64,000 bases of DNA from Cymbomonas tetramitiformis (lineage: Eukaryota; Chlorophyta; Pyramimonadophyceae; Pyramimonadales; Pyramimonadaceae): positions 19,921-83,920 of the forward strand of contig LGRX02024778.1 of the NCBI GenBank assembly GCA_001247695.2, given 5' to 3'. This document shows, one piece after another, positions 54,908-64,000 of the stretch. Both the position numbers and the translations under genes were made by a program. Under the pieces are notes generated by a model. That model was not told the origin of the DNA, did no database searches, and saw only the letters and a list, made by a program, of their open reading frames with translations. Numbering within the stretch: position 1 is the stretch's first letter; each line of letters opens with the position of its first letter.

Positions 54908-57907
54908 ATCGTCGCTGTCGTCATCGTCGTCATCACTATCAGGCTTCTTTGCCGCAGCTTTCTTCACCGCAGGCTGCCGTAAACCCACAACAATCTTTTG
55001 AGTTCCTCCGACTGAAGAGCGACTCAACAGACAGAGAGCATAAAGCAAGGTATCAGCAGGCGTGGACTTTACAGAAAGAAAAGTAGTTTTTTTCAAAACT
55101 CTAACGAGACCAGGCATGAAACTATGTCCTACACGTCAGCTACTTCGGCCCCAAAGGATAGAAAGCAACGAACATGAAGGGTAGGAACTCACCTTCTCCT
55201 CTTCGTCATCGTCATCATCCTCGTCATCCTCGTCGTCATCATCCTCGTCATCATCCTCCTCGTCGTCATCATCCTCGTCATCGGAATCGTCAGCCTTCTT
55301 TGCGGGGACTTTCTTTGCCGCAGGCTGCATACACAAACACACTCAAGGTGAAGTTAGTCTTCTCAAGTAAGACAGAAGAGCGTTAGTGAAGAGAAAAAAC
55401 AAAGCGTTCAATTTGAAGGGAGTTTCGAAATACCTTCTCCTCTTCGTCGTCACTGTCACTGTCGTCGTCGTCATTATCGTCAGAATCAGCCTTCTTGGCG
55501 GGGGCTTTCTTTGCCGCAGGCTGCACACAAACGCACACGGCATAGATTTCTCCCAGTCAGTCTTCTCAGTAAAACACAAGAACGTCTATGAGGATGCCAA
55601 AAGTATGAGTACGAATTCACGATATTGCCGAACATACCTTCTCATCTTCGTCATCGCTGTCATCATCGTCGTCGTCGCTATCATCATCGTCGGAATCGTC
55701 AGCCTTCTTTGCTGGGGCTTTCTTAGTTGCAGGCTGTACACACGCAAGGTAGAGGGTTTTTCCCCAATTAGTCTTCTTACGCAAACCACAAGACCGCGTG
55801 CGAGGATGGGAAAGGCGATGCAATGACGCTTGCATCTATCTACCATGTAATCTGCCTGAAGGAAGCTTTGTATTTTTCCACTTACTGGCTGTAAGTGAAG
55901 AACTGGTCCATAGTCACGGTGTTCCAAAAAGAAAAAAGAAATACGAACACGGAGATCACGAAGTTACTACTGCACCACACACAAAAGAACAGAAGGTCTT
56001 ACCTTCTCTTCCTCCTCCTCGCTACTGTCGTCATCGTCGTCGTCGTCGTCACTATCGTCGTCGCTGTCAGCCTTCTTTGCCGGGGCTTTCTTGGCCGCGG
56101 GCTGCATTCAAGTCGAAGAACCTCAGATAGACAGACACGGAATAGAGACACTGGGCAAAGTTGACAACTTTCCAGCCACAGAAAGATGCTTGAGTAACAG
56201 AACACCGCACGCACGATCGGCAAGCAAGTGCTCGAGGTGTAAAGAAAAACAAACGCTGCAAGATCGTACATGCGCTGTAAACGAGGTTATCTGTTTAATA
56301 TGGTTTTGTTTAGAATCTGAAAACGATCAAAAGATCGCGCTCCAATTTTGCGCAAGCCTTAGCACTGATAGATAAAGATTAGCCAGTGCACAAGCGACGG
56401 CGTCCCGACATATGCCATAATCCTGCGCACAGGGATATCGCTAACGAAGGCATACGGAACTCTGTGATACCTTTTCATCTTCATCACTGCTTTCGTCGTC
56501 ATCATCGTCATCACTGCTTTCCTCCTTTTTAGCTGGTGCCTTCTTGGCGGGAGCCTTCTTCACCTGTCACCAATACTCCGACCAAACCGAGTTCGATCCT
56601 GCGTGTTTTGGGTGTTTCTGGCATACATAGAGCGGAAGGACAGCATACTTACATCTTGGAAACGGCAAACGTCAGAAAAGAAACTTATCCAGCTTTCACA
56701 GCCTAAAACTACTTCCGAGTCTATCTAAGTATCTATGTACAGGTGGAACGCCTCGCTTCCCAAAAGACAACAGGTTGGAACGTAGAATATGCTAAAATAC
56801 GACCAGAGTGGTGAAGCTACGTTTCAGAAAAGGCAGAACTCGATCGCAAAGAGACCAAAATACGCCATCGCAGGAACATGTGAATGCAATTGTAGGAACA
56901 AACATAAATATACAGAAATATGCGATGCATAAGGGTCTCCGTACCGGCTCCTCTTCCTCCTCGGAGGATTCATCGTCGGAGTCCGATGGTGGCGGCTTCT
57001 GCGGCGGCACAGAATCAAAGATAAGAAACACGCATAAGGTCGGTGCACCGCGAGAAAACGGGACAAAGTTTAAACACTCTCTGAAACGCGAACAACAAAT
57101 TGCCGAAAGACGTGGGAAACGTGCAGGTATTATATGTTGACACAAAGGTACACGATGGTACGAGACACTTTGTGAACGTGATCCTTGCAGCTTTGAACGG
57201 GGCAGGCCGTATTGCCCAGTGGCAAGGACGAACTGCTACAGTTTCGTTGGAGATAGGCAATTGGCGATTGGTTGGCGATGGGTTGGCGTCAGATTAGTGG
57301 GAGAGCCTAATTTTTGACTCGACACGAAACACGCGAATTCTGAACTCCTCCAGAAGGAAGGAGAACTCAGAGACAGAAAGTAACATAAGGATTACAATGT
57401 GCTAGAAAGCGACTGACACCAGCAAGGCTTCAAAGTCACGGCTTGGCTAAAGCCGTAACATAACGAAAATATCAGGAAGTTTGTGTATTGTTTCGGGTAT
57501 CGGGATTGATTTGCACAACCCAGTTGATGCCTGTCGTACAAAAAGGAGACACACAGATGGGTACAGCCCGGATCGTACACTAATTCCATATCAATCAGTC
57601 TAACGGGGCTCGATAGGTGTTCGGATGACGGCAGCACTGTTTTCTACGGCAGAGCTCATTTCAACACTGGAACAACAAAGAGTGTGACGCGCATCAGCGT
57701 CAAGTAATTCTCAAGACAAGCACATATACTATCAATGCCCTACACTTGACACAAAGGTACTGGTATTGTCAAAGGAAGGCGCACCTTCTTTGCATCTGCC
57801 TTCTTGGTCTTAGTGGCAGGAGGATCTTCCTTCTTCGCTTTCTTAGCAGAAGGTTCCTCGGCCTTGGAGGACTTCTTGCTCTTCTTAGACAGCTCCTTAG
57901 ATCCCAT
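53504..57907 (-). CDS. Nucleolin-like RNA-binding protein, ten exons
   Basis: Exons: 57907-57785, 56998-56945, 56563-56471, 56101-56003, 55733-55638, 55520-55434, 55324-55193, 54973-54845, 54598-54449, 54187-53504. Every intron is GT-AG and phase 0; 547 residues. Exon 1 is Lys-rich (MGSKELSKKSKKSSK). Exons 2-8 each encode an acidic block, six of them starting PA(A/T/V)KKAPAKKAD-like followed by Asp/Glu runs. Two RRMs follow: TIFIKNLSF...RGFGHVDF and TVWIGGFD...RGFGFIEF. The tail is Gly/Lys (GGKGGKGEKGGKGKG) rather than the usual Arg-Gly. Nucleolins act in rRNA processing and nucleolar chromatin. The family order (acidic, RRMs, Gly-rich tail) is complete, so the gene is probably functional. 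Confidence 0.9.
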
Positions 57908-58974
57908 GTTGAATTCTCTTATTCTGTTGAGAGAAGATATAAAGAGAAATGGTACCGAAATACGTTCACACGAAGGAGTGAATTAGGAGGCGGTTAACTT
58001 AGGTGAGCTGTTAAGAACCGTCGCTAGGCGTGGCGATGGCGTCGAGCGGTGGAGCTGGCGTTTGGGCCGAGCTCAGCCGGCAGCGGCACGTGAATATGAC
58101 ACACGGGTGACGTTGGTATAATATTCCTGTGTCGATGCACAGCAAATCCAATCCGTCCATTTGTTTTACTGTTGCGTCAAGATTTTCGATCGTACATGAT
58201 GTGCACGTTTATATCAGATTAATATCAGCCGCACTAGCAAAGTCGACCGCTGGCGCTGGCACATGGTAGGATAATCAACTTCTACTTAGTTGTGACACAC
58301 CTACCCTACGGACCCCCCCTAGCTACCCTAGCTACCCAATAATCACAACTGTAAAGCTAGATGCATGTCACGGAGACAAAACAAAGATCTCATGGCAGGT
58401 AATAATACACCAATAATAATAGCCCGCAGGCACCCATACTGGCCGGCACAAAGTGCTACTACCTACCGCATTGCAACACATTAAGCGGTCTCGGAGCCGC
58501 ATAGTAAAACTCAATACTCAGCTGCAGCAGTCACCGCAACTCTCTCCTCGGTGGACGGTTGTATGTCCCGCATAGCAGCTGCCTGGGTCATCCAGTGCCC
58601 GTGCCGCATGAACTCTGCAAAGGACACCCGCTGAGCCACCACCGTAGCTCCCCCAGACCGCATGCTCTGGGTGCCGAAGACTGCAGTGACCTCTGCCTCC
58701 GTCTTACCCGCCCACCCCCGACCCCTTCCTCAACGTCTCCAAAACCCCCCTTAATCTTCGACTTCCCTCCCCACCGCTCAGATTCAGCCACCCCTCCACT
58801 CACCCGGCCATGGCTGCTTCTCCATCTTCTAGAGTTTTTTATTGCCTAGCACTTAGCTTTTTCTCTAGATGTCACCCTGCTGAAAAGTGGGCCGAGCCCC
58901 TTTGTGGGCGCGCTATAGCAGAGGGAGTAGCCCCTGGTGTTTTCACTAGCCTGCTCTGCAGGGATACCGCACTC
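57908..58974. other. No gene recognised
   Basis: Upstream region of the nucleolin-like gene (57908 onward, likely its promoter) followed by mixed sequence. A short open frame at 58810-58998 (MAASPSSRVFYCLALSFF) has no support beyond length. Nothing else was seen. Confidence 0.35.
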
Positions 58975-59391
58975 TCAGGACTTTGTCCCCTTTGCTAGCG
59001 TAAATGTTTTATTATTATTATTACCCGCCGCTTGAGCCACCATCCTGATGACCTCTCGCCTGCATGCGTGGTACTCGATGTGCCTACCATTCAGGGGCAC
59101 CTGAGAATCCCTGACCGCCTTCCTGCCGTCCCACCCCTCGAAGAGGTTCACCGACCCTGACAGCTGCCCTGCCTCAACGAGCCGCTCGGACAGACTCACT
59201 GGGCAGAAGTGCTTCCCTCCATGGGCCACATACACCACGTCACCCTCACTGTACTGGTCATTCTTCCTGGCGGTGAGAAGGAAGACCATATGGGTAGAGT
59301 AGAACCTCAAAGCTCCCACCCAGATCATCTTCATGTCAAGGTACCGCAGGCACCCCGCCCACATCACTGCTCCCATGCAAGCCACTGTCAA
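58975..59391 (-). pseudogene. Tyrosine recombinase fragment
   Basis: Reads RYLDMKMIW, FYSTHMVFLLTARKNDQYSE, GDVVYVAHGGKHFCPVSL, NLFEGWDGRKAVRD and ISY-like HIEYHACRREVIRM. It aligns with 21276-21879 over the central catalytic half. The C-terminal R-H-Y boxes are missing beyond 58975, so it is truncated. Confidence 0.6.
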
Positions 59392-59508
59392 TCTGATGAT
59401 GGAGAACTAGCCTCTATTGTCTGTATGATACAGCCTAATGCCAGTAGCCAGTAGCACCACAGGCATGGCCGCCTTCCTGTGCCTCACACGGAGCCCAAAC
59501 TTCCTACT

Positions 59509-59594
59509 GAAATCTGTATAGGCAGCCCTGACTGGGAGTCCCGGTCAGGCCCCTATGACAGATCCCTAGGACCAACACTGGACTGCTGACTAAG
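59509..59594 (+). repeat. Retroelement 3' terminal segment, second copy
   Basis: Near-identical to 24297-24382, including the CCTGACTGGGAGTCCCGGTCAGG hairpin and ACACTGGACTGCTGACT. Confidence 0.6.
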
Positions 59595-60467
59595 ACGCGC
59601 AACATGGTGCCGGTCCAGGTACAGTCTCTGATCCGCCCAGTTGTGGTCAAGACGAACGTCCAGAGACGGACGAACCCCGGCCACCTGGCCATCGGTGACC
59701 CACCTCGCGCGTCCACCCACCCAGGGGTTTGGTGTTGCGTAAAGTTGTGCAAGCATGCGCTCCGACACTGCCCGTTCGGCGGGCGCCAGTAACGCCAGGT
59801 GGCTCCTTCGACCTCCTTCAAGCGAACATGTGTGAACGCGAGACCTCGCCTCGATCTCTGCGCGTGTGGCGACTCGGGGTCTAGGGGGCGCAGCAGATGG
59901 CCCTGACGAAGGCAGTGGTGACCCCACCGATGACTCATAGCCGTCATGGATGTGCTCAGACCGAATCCCAGAGGCAGCAAACCTCTCCTCCCTCGTGCTC
60001 AGGGGTGGGCGCCCTAGCCATTCGCACTCCGTCTCCTGCCCAAAGATCTCCGATTGCAAACACACCACTGGGTCCATCAAGGGCACCATGGCTGGCGTAG
60101 AAGCTCACTCCCCAGTCCAGTAAGCAAGTACAAGGTCGCTGGCAGAGTTGGGAGCTAAGCCAGTGTGCTGAGCACCCCTGGATTCGCAGCACCACTGCTG
60201 ATTCAGAAGGTGGCATGTGATATGAGGGCCTCACCGGCTGACCAATACCGTAGGAAAGATAGAAGAATTCTCCAACACATTATGATAAAGCACTAGAAGG
60301 TCACTCCAGTAGTAAGCAGCACTCCAGGCTGGTAAAGTAATTGACTCTGAATCCACCAGGTAACTGTGTCACACCAGGGAATATCGCTTAAAAGACCACT
60401 CAGTTGTCGCCTTCAGGGCTGATGCTGCTGCCAGTCCTCTGGCAAGCGTTTCCCTGCTTCAGGCTTA
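59595..60467. other. Open minus-strand frame of unknown meaning, probable element remnant
   Basis: A 178-codon minus-strand frame (60089-59553) is Arg/Ser/Pro-rich (ATRAEIEARSRVHTCSLEGG; PNPWVGGRARWVTDGQVAG) and runs into the repeat segment. It may be the upstream part of the same recombinase element. No motif was recognised. Confidence 0.3.
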
Positions 60468-60925
60468 GGCCAGTACACCAGGGGTGTCCCTGGATTAACC
60501 GTCAGACAAGGTGGAGCTGCCCAAGAAACCGTAAGTTGTAGTTCCAGACATAGAGCAGTGACTCACTGCTGATCCACTTCTTTGCTGGTAAGTAAAAGCA
60601 GATGTCGCCGCTAATTAGCTCCTAGGCCAAGCACACCTGCCTTTCAGCTAGGCCAGTACACCAGGGGTGTCCCTGGATTCGCTTCAGATAAGGTGGCCAG
60701 CTGGAGAACCCACTGGAAGGTAGTTCATCAAGGTGCACATTAGCTGTTGATCCACTCTTAGCCGGTAAGTCCAGGCAGATGCCGCTGCTGATTAGCTCCC
60801 AGGTGACACACACTTGCTTTTCAGTTAAGCCAGTGCACCAGGGGTGCCCCTGAATTCACTTCAAACAAGGTGGCCAGCTGAAGGAACCACTGAGAGGTGC
60901 TCATCCAGGTGTACATTCACTGCTG
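60468..60925. repeat. ~180-bp tandem repeat, two and a half units
   Basis: Units begin near 60468, 60651 and 60827 at GCCAGTACACCAGGGGTGTC and share ACAAGGTGG...CTGCTGAT and GATTAGCTCC blocks. Divergence between units is moderate. No coding content. Confidence 0.7.
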
Positions 60926-61017
60926 ATTTAGGGTTTATTTCTTATGCGAGTTTATCTATATTGGTTCACTGACTGTCTGATATCTTGAACCGGGATATTC
61001 CAGTAGGTCGTGGACCC
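60926..61017 (+). repeat. Truncated LTR and primer-binding site of gag element F
   Basis: Resembles 24466-24556 (TTAGGGTTTATTT..., ATATTCCAGTA). GGTCGTGGACCC follows at 61006-61017. The LTR is cut on its left by the tandem repeat. Confidence 0.6.
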
Positions 61018-61159
61018 ATTCCACGCTATTTTCCACAGCTAGTTTGGCCATGATTGGCTAAAGCAGCCGCTTGGAGAGGTGGTGCGCGACGGCGCGTTTG
61101 GGTACGCACGGGAAATTTGAGATGAGCGGTTTGCGGTGAGCGCCTTTTGAGCCGCAGCT

Positions 61160-62836
61160 ATGGGGATTCGACATGGACCGGGCCTAGTCGACGCAATGTT
61201 CATTTACGGTATTACGCTTGCCCTGATCCCGCTTGCTACCGATTTTTGGGCTGGTGGCTATAGCACCTTCGACCTCGACGACGTCTTCCAGTGCCCCTCG
61301 CTCGCATGGCTCTACTACCGCTCTTTCCGTAACTGTGGCGTCGCATCTTCCCCACGACATTACCCGAACGCGCCCCGGCGTACCACCTCCCATCAGGCGT
61401 TCAGAGTTACGGGAGTTACCACGAGAGCGAAGAAGTCCCTCACGAGGGACAGCGACATTGATGCCTCGCTGAGGCTTATCGACGGGGTTCGGAACAGCCC
61501 GACGGTGCGGGCGCCGACTGTCCCGACCCCCTTGTGTGTGGAAACTTTAATTTCTGCTACTTGGATGGGTATACCGGGCTGAAATGGCGTTCAAAGTTAG
61601 GGCGGGTTGGCCCGAAAATTACGGCGGGTTAATCCCTAACTTCGTTTATTGTTGCTCCGCGTAGGCTACGTGGTGGTCCCAAGGCACTAAGTGACAATAT
61701 TTGAAGGAAGTGTTGTGTTTTGTGACCTTAAGTTTCGATATAGAGCACTTCCCTATCGGTATAGACCAATCCTCAGCCCAAAATGTGTGGCGTTCTGCCA
61801 ACTTTTTGGGGGTAATTTTGAAGGTTGATAAACGCCTGTTGTTCCTACTTTTTGCCCGGGGTCGATTACGCGCGCGATATCGTAGAAATGCCTAGGTATT
61901 GGTAACCCGCCGTAACAGCGTGTTACGGCGGGTTAACCCGCCTTTCGCCGAATAGACACCAACCCTGCTTCGAACGAGGACGCCGACGTGGCCGTCAGGC
62001 GTTACTTGCAGGAGCAGGCGAAGCTGACCGACGAAATCTACAAGGCACGTCTTCATCGTGCCTGGGCCAAGAGCATCCGCGAGGACGTTCTTGGTGACAA
62101 GAAACACCATTTCCGCGGTACGGACGACGCTGGCCTTCTGTCCGACCTGGTGGTGCAGCTACGTGCGGAGTTCGAGTCGGCTGGACAGGAGCTGAAGTCC
62201 TTTGATCTCGACGACCCCCTTACCCCGGTTGTGAGCCGGGTGAATGGCCTTCTATACGACGTGCTGGCTCTCGTGGTGGAGAAGCACAGCAACGCATATG
62301 TCTGGCTTACTGGTACGGATGCTTCGTCTGACCGAGATGGCCGGCGAGCTTTGGTCGACATCATCAAGGGCTGCGTACCGGTGGCGCTGCGGGAGTCGCA
62401 GCAGGAGGAGCATGCGGCCTTGCGTTACCCCGCAAACGTAGACCCGCAGCCGATCTTGGCGCGGGAGCAACGTTTGGTGCGGGACAACAGGGCCTCCGAC
62501 TGGACACCTACGGAGGCTACGCGTAAGCTGAGCCTGTACACCAGGCTTGACCCGGCGTTCTACGCTGCGGTTAAGGTGCGCTACCCCATGGCTGCTGACT
62601 TGGCTCATGTCCCGTTGGCCTCGCTCCGCTCCATGGTGGTAGAAATCTACCAGGCTTGGGCTCAGACTGACACGGGGAAGGCAGCTTCTGGCGCGGACGG
62701 CATCTCCGCGCACCTCTCCAGCAGCGAGTACGACGCCCTCCTCGTGAAGATCACGGAGCTGAAGGAGTTAGTACAGCGGCAGCACGGGGAGGCCCTACCA
62801 AATAAGGACGGGTCCATGCGGTCCCGGGACCAATAG
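61160..62836 (+). pseudogene. Gag-like ORF of element F, interrupted
   Basis: ATG 61160 (MGIRHGPGLVDAMFIYG), an N-terminal hydrophobic stretch, then TRAKKSLTRDSDIDASLRLI and DGVRNSPTVR as in element A. A ~430-bp insertion (about 61535-61965) breaks the frame, which resumes with NEDADVAVRRYLQEQ and stays open through VEKHSNAYVWLTGTDASSD, SLYTRLDPAFYAAVKVRYPM and SMVVEIYQAWAQT to a stop at 62834-62836. Element A reaches a zinc knuckle beyond this point; here the sequence runs into a GGACCC minisatellite instead, so the 3' half is lost. Confidence 0.65.
61535..61965. mobile_element. Insertion with GGCGGGTTAA hairpins in gag element F
   Basis: Absent from the matching position of element A (about 25064). 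The right end forms a perfect stem (TAACCCGCCGTAACA ... TGTTACGGCGGGTTA, 61902-61936), and GGCGGGTT(G/A) motifs recur at the left end. It also begins GTGTGTGG and ends AATAG, so an intron-like reading cannot be excluded. Confidence 0.5.
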
Positions 62837-62935
62837 GGACCCCGCATGGACCCCATATGGACCCGTAGGGACCACATGGACCCCACATGGACCCCACATG
62901 GACCCGTGAAAAATGGATCACATGGACCCGTCGAT
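62818..62935. repeat. GGACC-type minisatellite
   Basis: Repeats of CATGGACCCCA/CATGGACCCGT directly follow the truncated gag frame. Inverted copies (GGTCCATGCG) lie at 62811 and 63022, suggesting another insertion boundary. Confidence 0.6.
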
Positions 62936-64000
62936 GAAGCCTTCGGGTTTTTACCACTAGATTGGTCCAAAATCCCTATCGGTCCGGGGTGGGTCCCACA
63001 CGTGGTACCACTGATTTCTCGGTCCATGCGACATTTCACCATGTGGCTACTACCCAAATTCATGGTCCTACCACAAGGACCAATGGGCAATTGCGGTTTC
63101 GATCACTAAATCGACTATTTGAGGCACAGGTAACATTTGCACATGATATTTATGAGTTAAATGAATTTTATTTCTTATAGCGGCGGCCCCCATGAGACTT
63201 TAGGTGTGTGGTTGAAGGACACGCTTTAGGGGTGTAATTTCACCAAAAGCTTGAAGAAAATGGTGGTCCTACCACAAGGACCACCGTATTTTGAGTATTA
63301 GGAGTCACATGCGGGGCTCACGGTGATGCTCATGGTTATACATCTTGAGTTTATGACCAAATAAGATAACTGAATCGGTTACTTCGCACCCTCGTCATCA
63401 TTTCCGCTCTATTTCAGCATGGCGCATGTTCAACACAATGCAAATTCCGAATTTAGTGAATTTCGGACTTTAGAAATTGGCATTCATCCATTCTAAAATG
63501 TACACGCCAGTCGAAAAATAAGATATTTGGATGATGTTAGACTTTCAGAAATTCGCAATACATATATACTTGAAGATTTAATGTGCCGCACACACCAACC
63601 TTGCGATATATGCCCTCTAGCAAGCAATTGTGATGGCTGGCTGGTCAGCTCGCGTGACCACTGTTTTAGGGGGGAAACCAACGAGCCAATATATTAGAGG
63701 GGAAGCCAACGAGCCAACGAGCCAATATATGCATTCCAACCGGGCCTACCGCCCAAATATGATTGGGACATATGTATCATGGGTTCAATTTGATGGTATC
63801 CGCGCATGTGTAGTGTTGATATATGATTGGTAAAAAATTATTGAAGATGAGTCACTAATTTGCCACATTTTGAATGTTCCAAAAAATCCGTTTTGAAAAA
63901 TTTGAGTGTAGAGGTTTGAAATGCATTCGTCATGGATATATGGGATGGATATAGGCCAAACCAGCGTTCAAATAAATTAATATAGGACCTATATATACCA
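62936..64000. other. No gene recognised
   Basis: AT-rich DNA. ACCACAAGGACCA recurs at 63069 and 63273, and a short GGGAAACCAACGAGCCAA-type tandem repeat lies at 63673-63730. No coding motif. Confidence 0.4.

Noticed and set aside
54474..55001. Plus-strand frame with a long Ser run
   Set aside because: Reverse complement of the Asp-coding GAC/GAT run of a nucleolin acidic exon.

Overview
This is a window of eukaryotic nuclear DNA. Genes are split by many short GT-AG introns, intergenic DNA is long, and mobile elements are dense and nested. A short run of CCCTAAA units at 19.83 kb is the plant and green-algal telomere type, and the host genes and retroelements fit a large-genome green alga. 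A prasinophyte such as Cymbomonas is my guess only.

Layout. 0-9.1 kb: nested LTR-retroelement pieces, three miniature inverted-repeat elements, one complete 2.2-kb LTR element (5981-8187) and a foldback element. 10.7-19.8 kb: three host genes. These are a TMEM53/DUF829-like hydrolase-fold protein (-), a CoA-binding-domain protein (+, divergent from the first) and a proline-iminopeptidase-like gene (-) whose nucleophile Ser codon reads Gly. 21.3-24.4 kb: a degraded retroelement with tyrosine recombinase, Ty3-type reverse transcriptase/RNase H and a Dam-like methyltransferase domain. 24.4-32.7 kb: two gag-bearing LTR elements. The first is split by a 2.6-kb foldback element that itself carries a mariner-type insertion.

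33.3-42.5 kb holds the most unusual content: a minus-strand cluster lying between two copies of a 170-bp LTR. Its main gene has nine coding exons that join in frame into an 1151-codon reading frame. It fuses a ParB/sulfiredoxin-like domain to a beta-class DNA methyltransferase with a SAM motif GSGTT, a motif-IV position reading DCEY, and a long Lys/Ala/Glu coiled coil. Below it lie a MYND-finger gene with a broken frame and two pairs of small paralogous genes. 43-49.1 kb is two copies of a ~3-kb non-coding repeat. 49.1-51.4 kb is a degraded minus-strand DUF7869-like gene (transposase-like fold) with a SAP domain. 53.5-57.9 kb is a complete ten-exon nucleolin-like gene. 58.9-62.9 kb holds a second tyrosine-recombinase relic, a ~180-bp tandem repeat and another gag-bearing LTR element.

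How it fits together. The host genes look like ordinary housekeeping genes. The rest is mobile-element biology. Several LTR elements share a primer-binding site resembling the complement of the initiator tRNA-Met anticodon loop (copia-type priming). Two unrelated mobile contexts each carry a DNA adenine/cytosine methyltransferase-like domain. The ParB-methyltransferase frame is intact over 3.46 kb while its neighbours have several one-base frame breaks, which suggests it is maintained.
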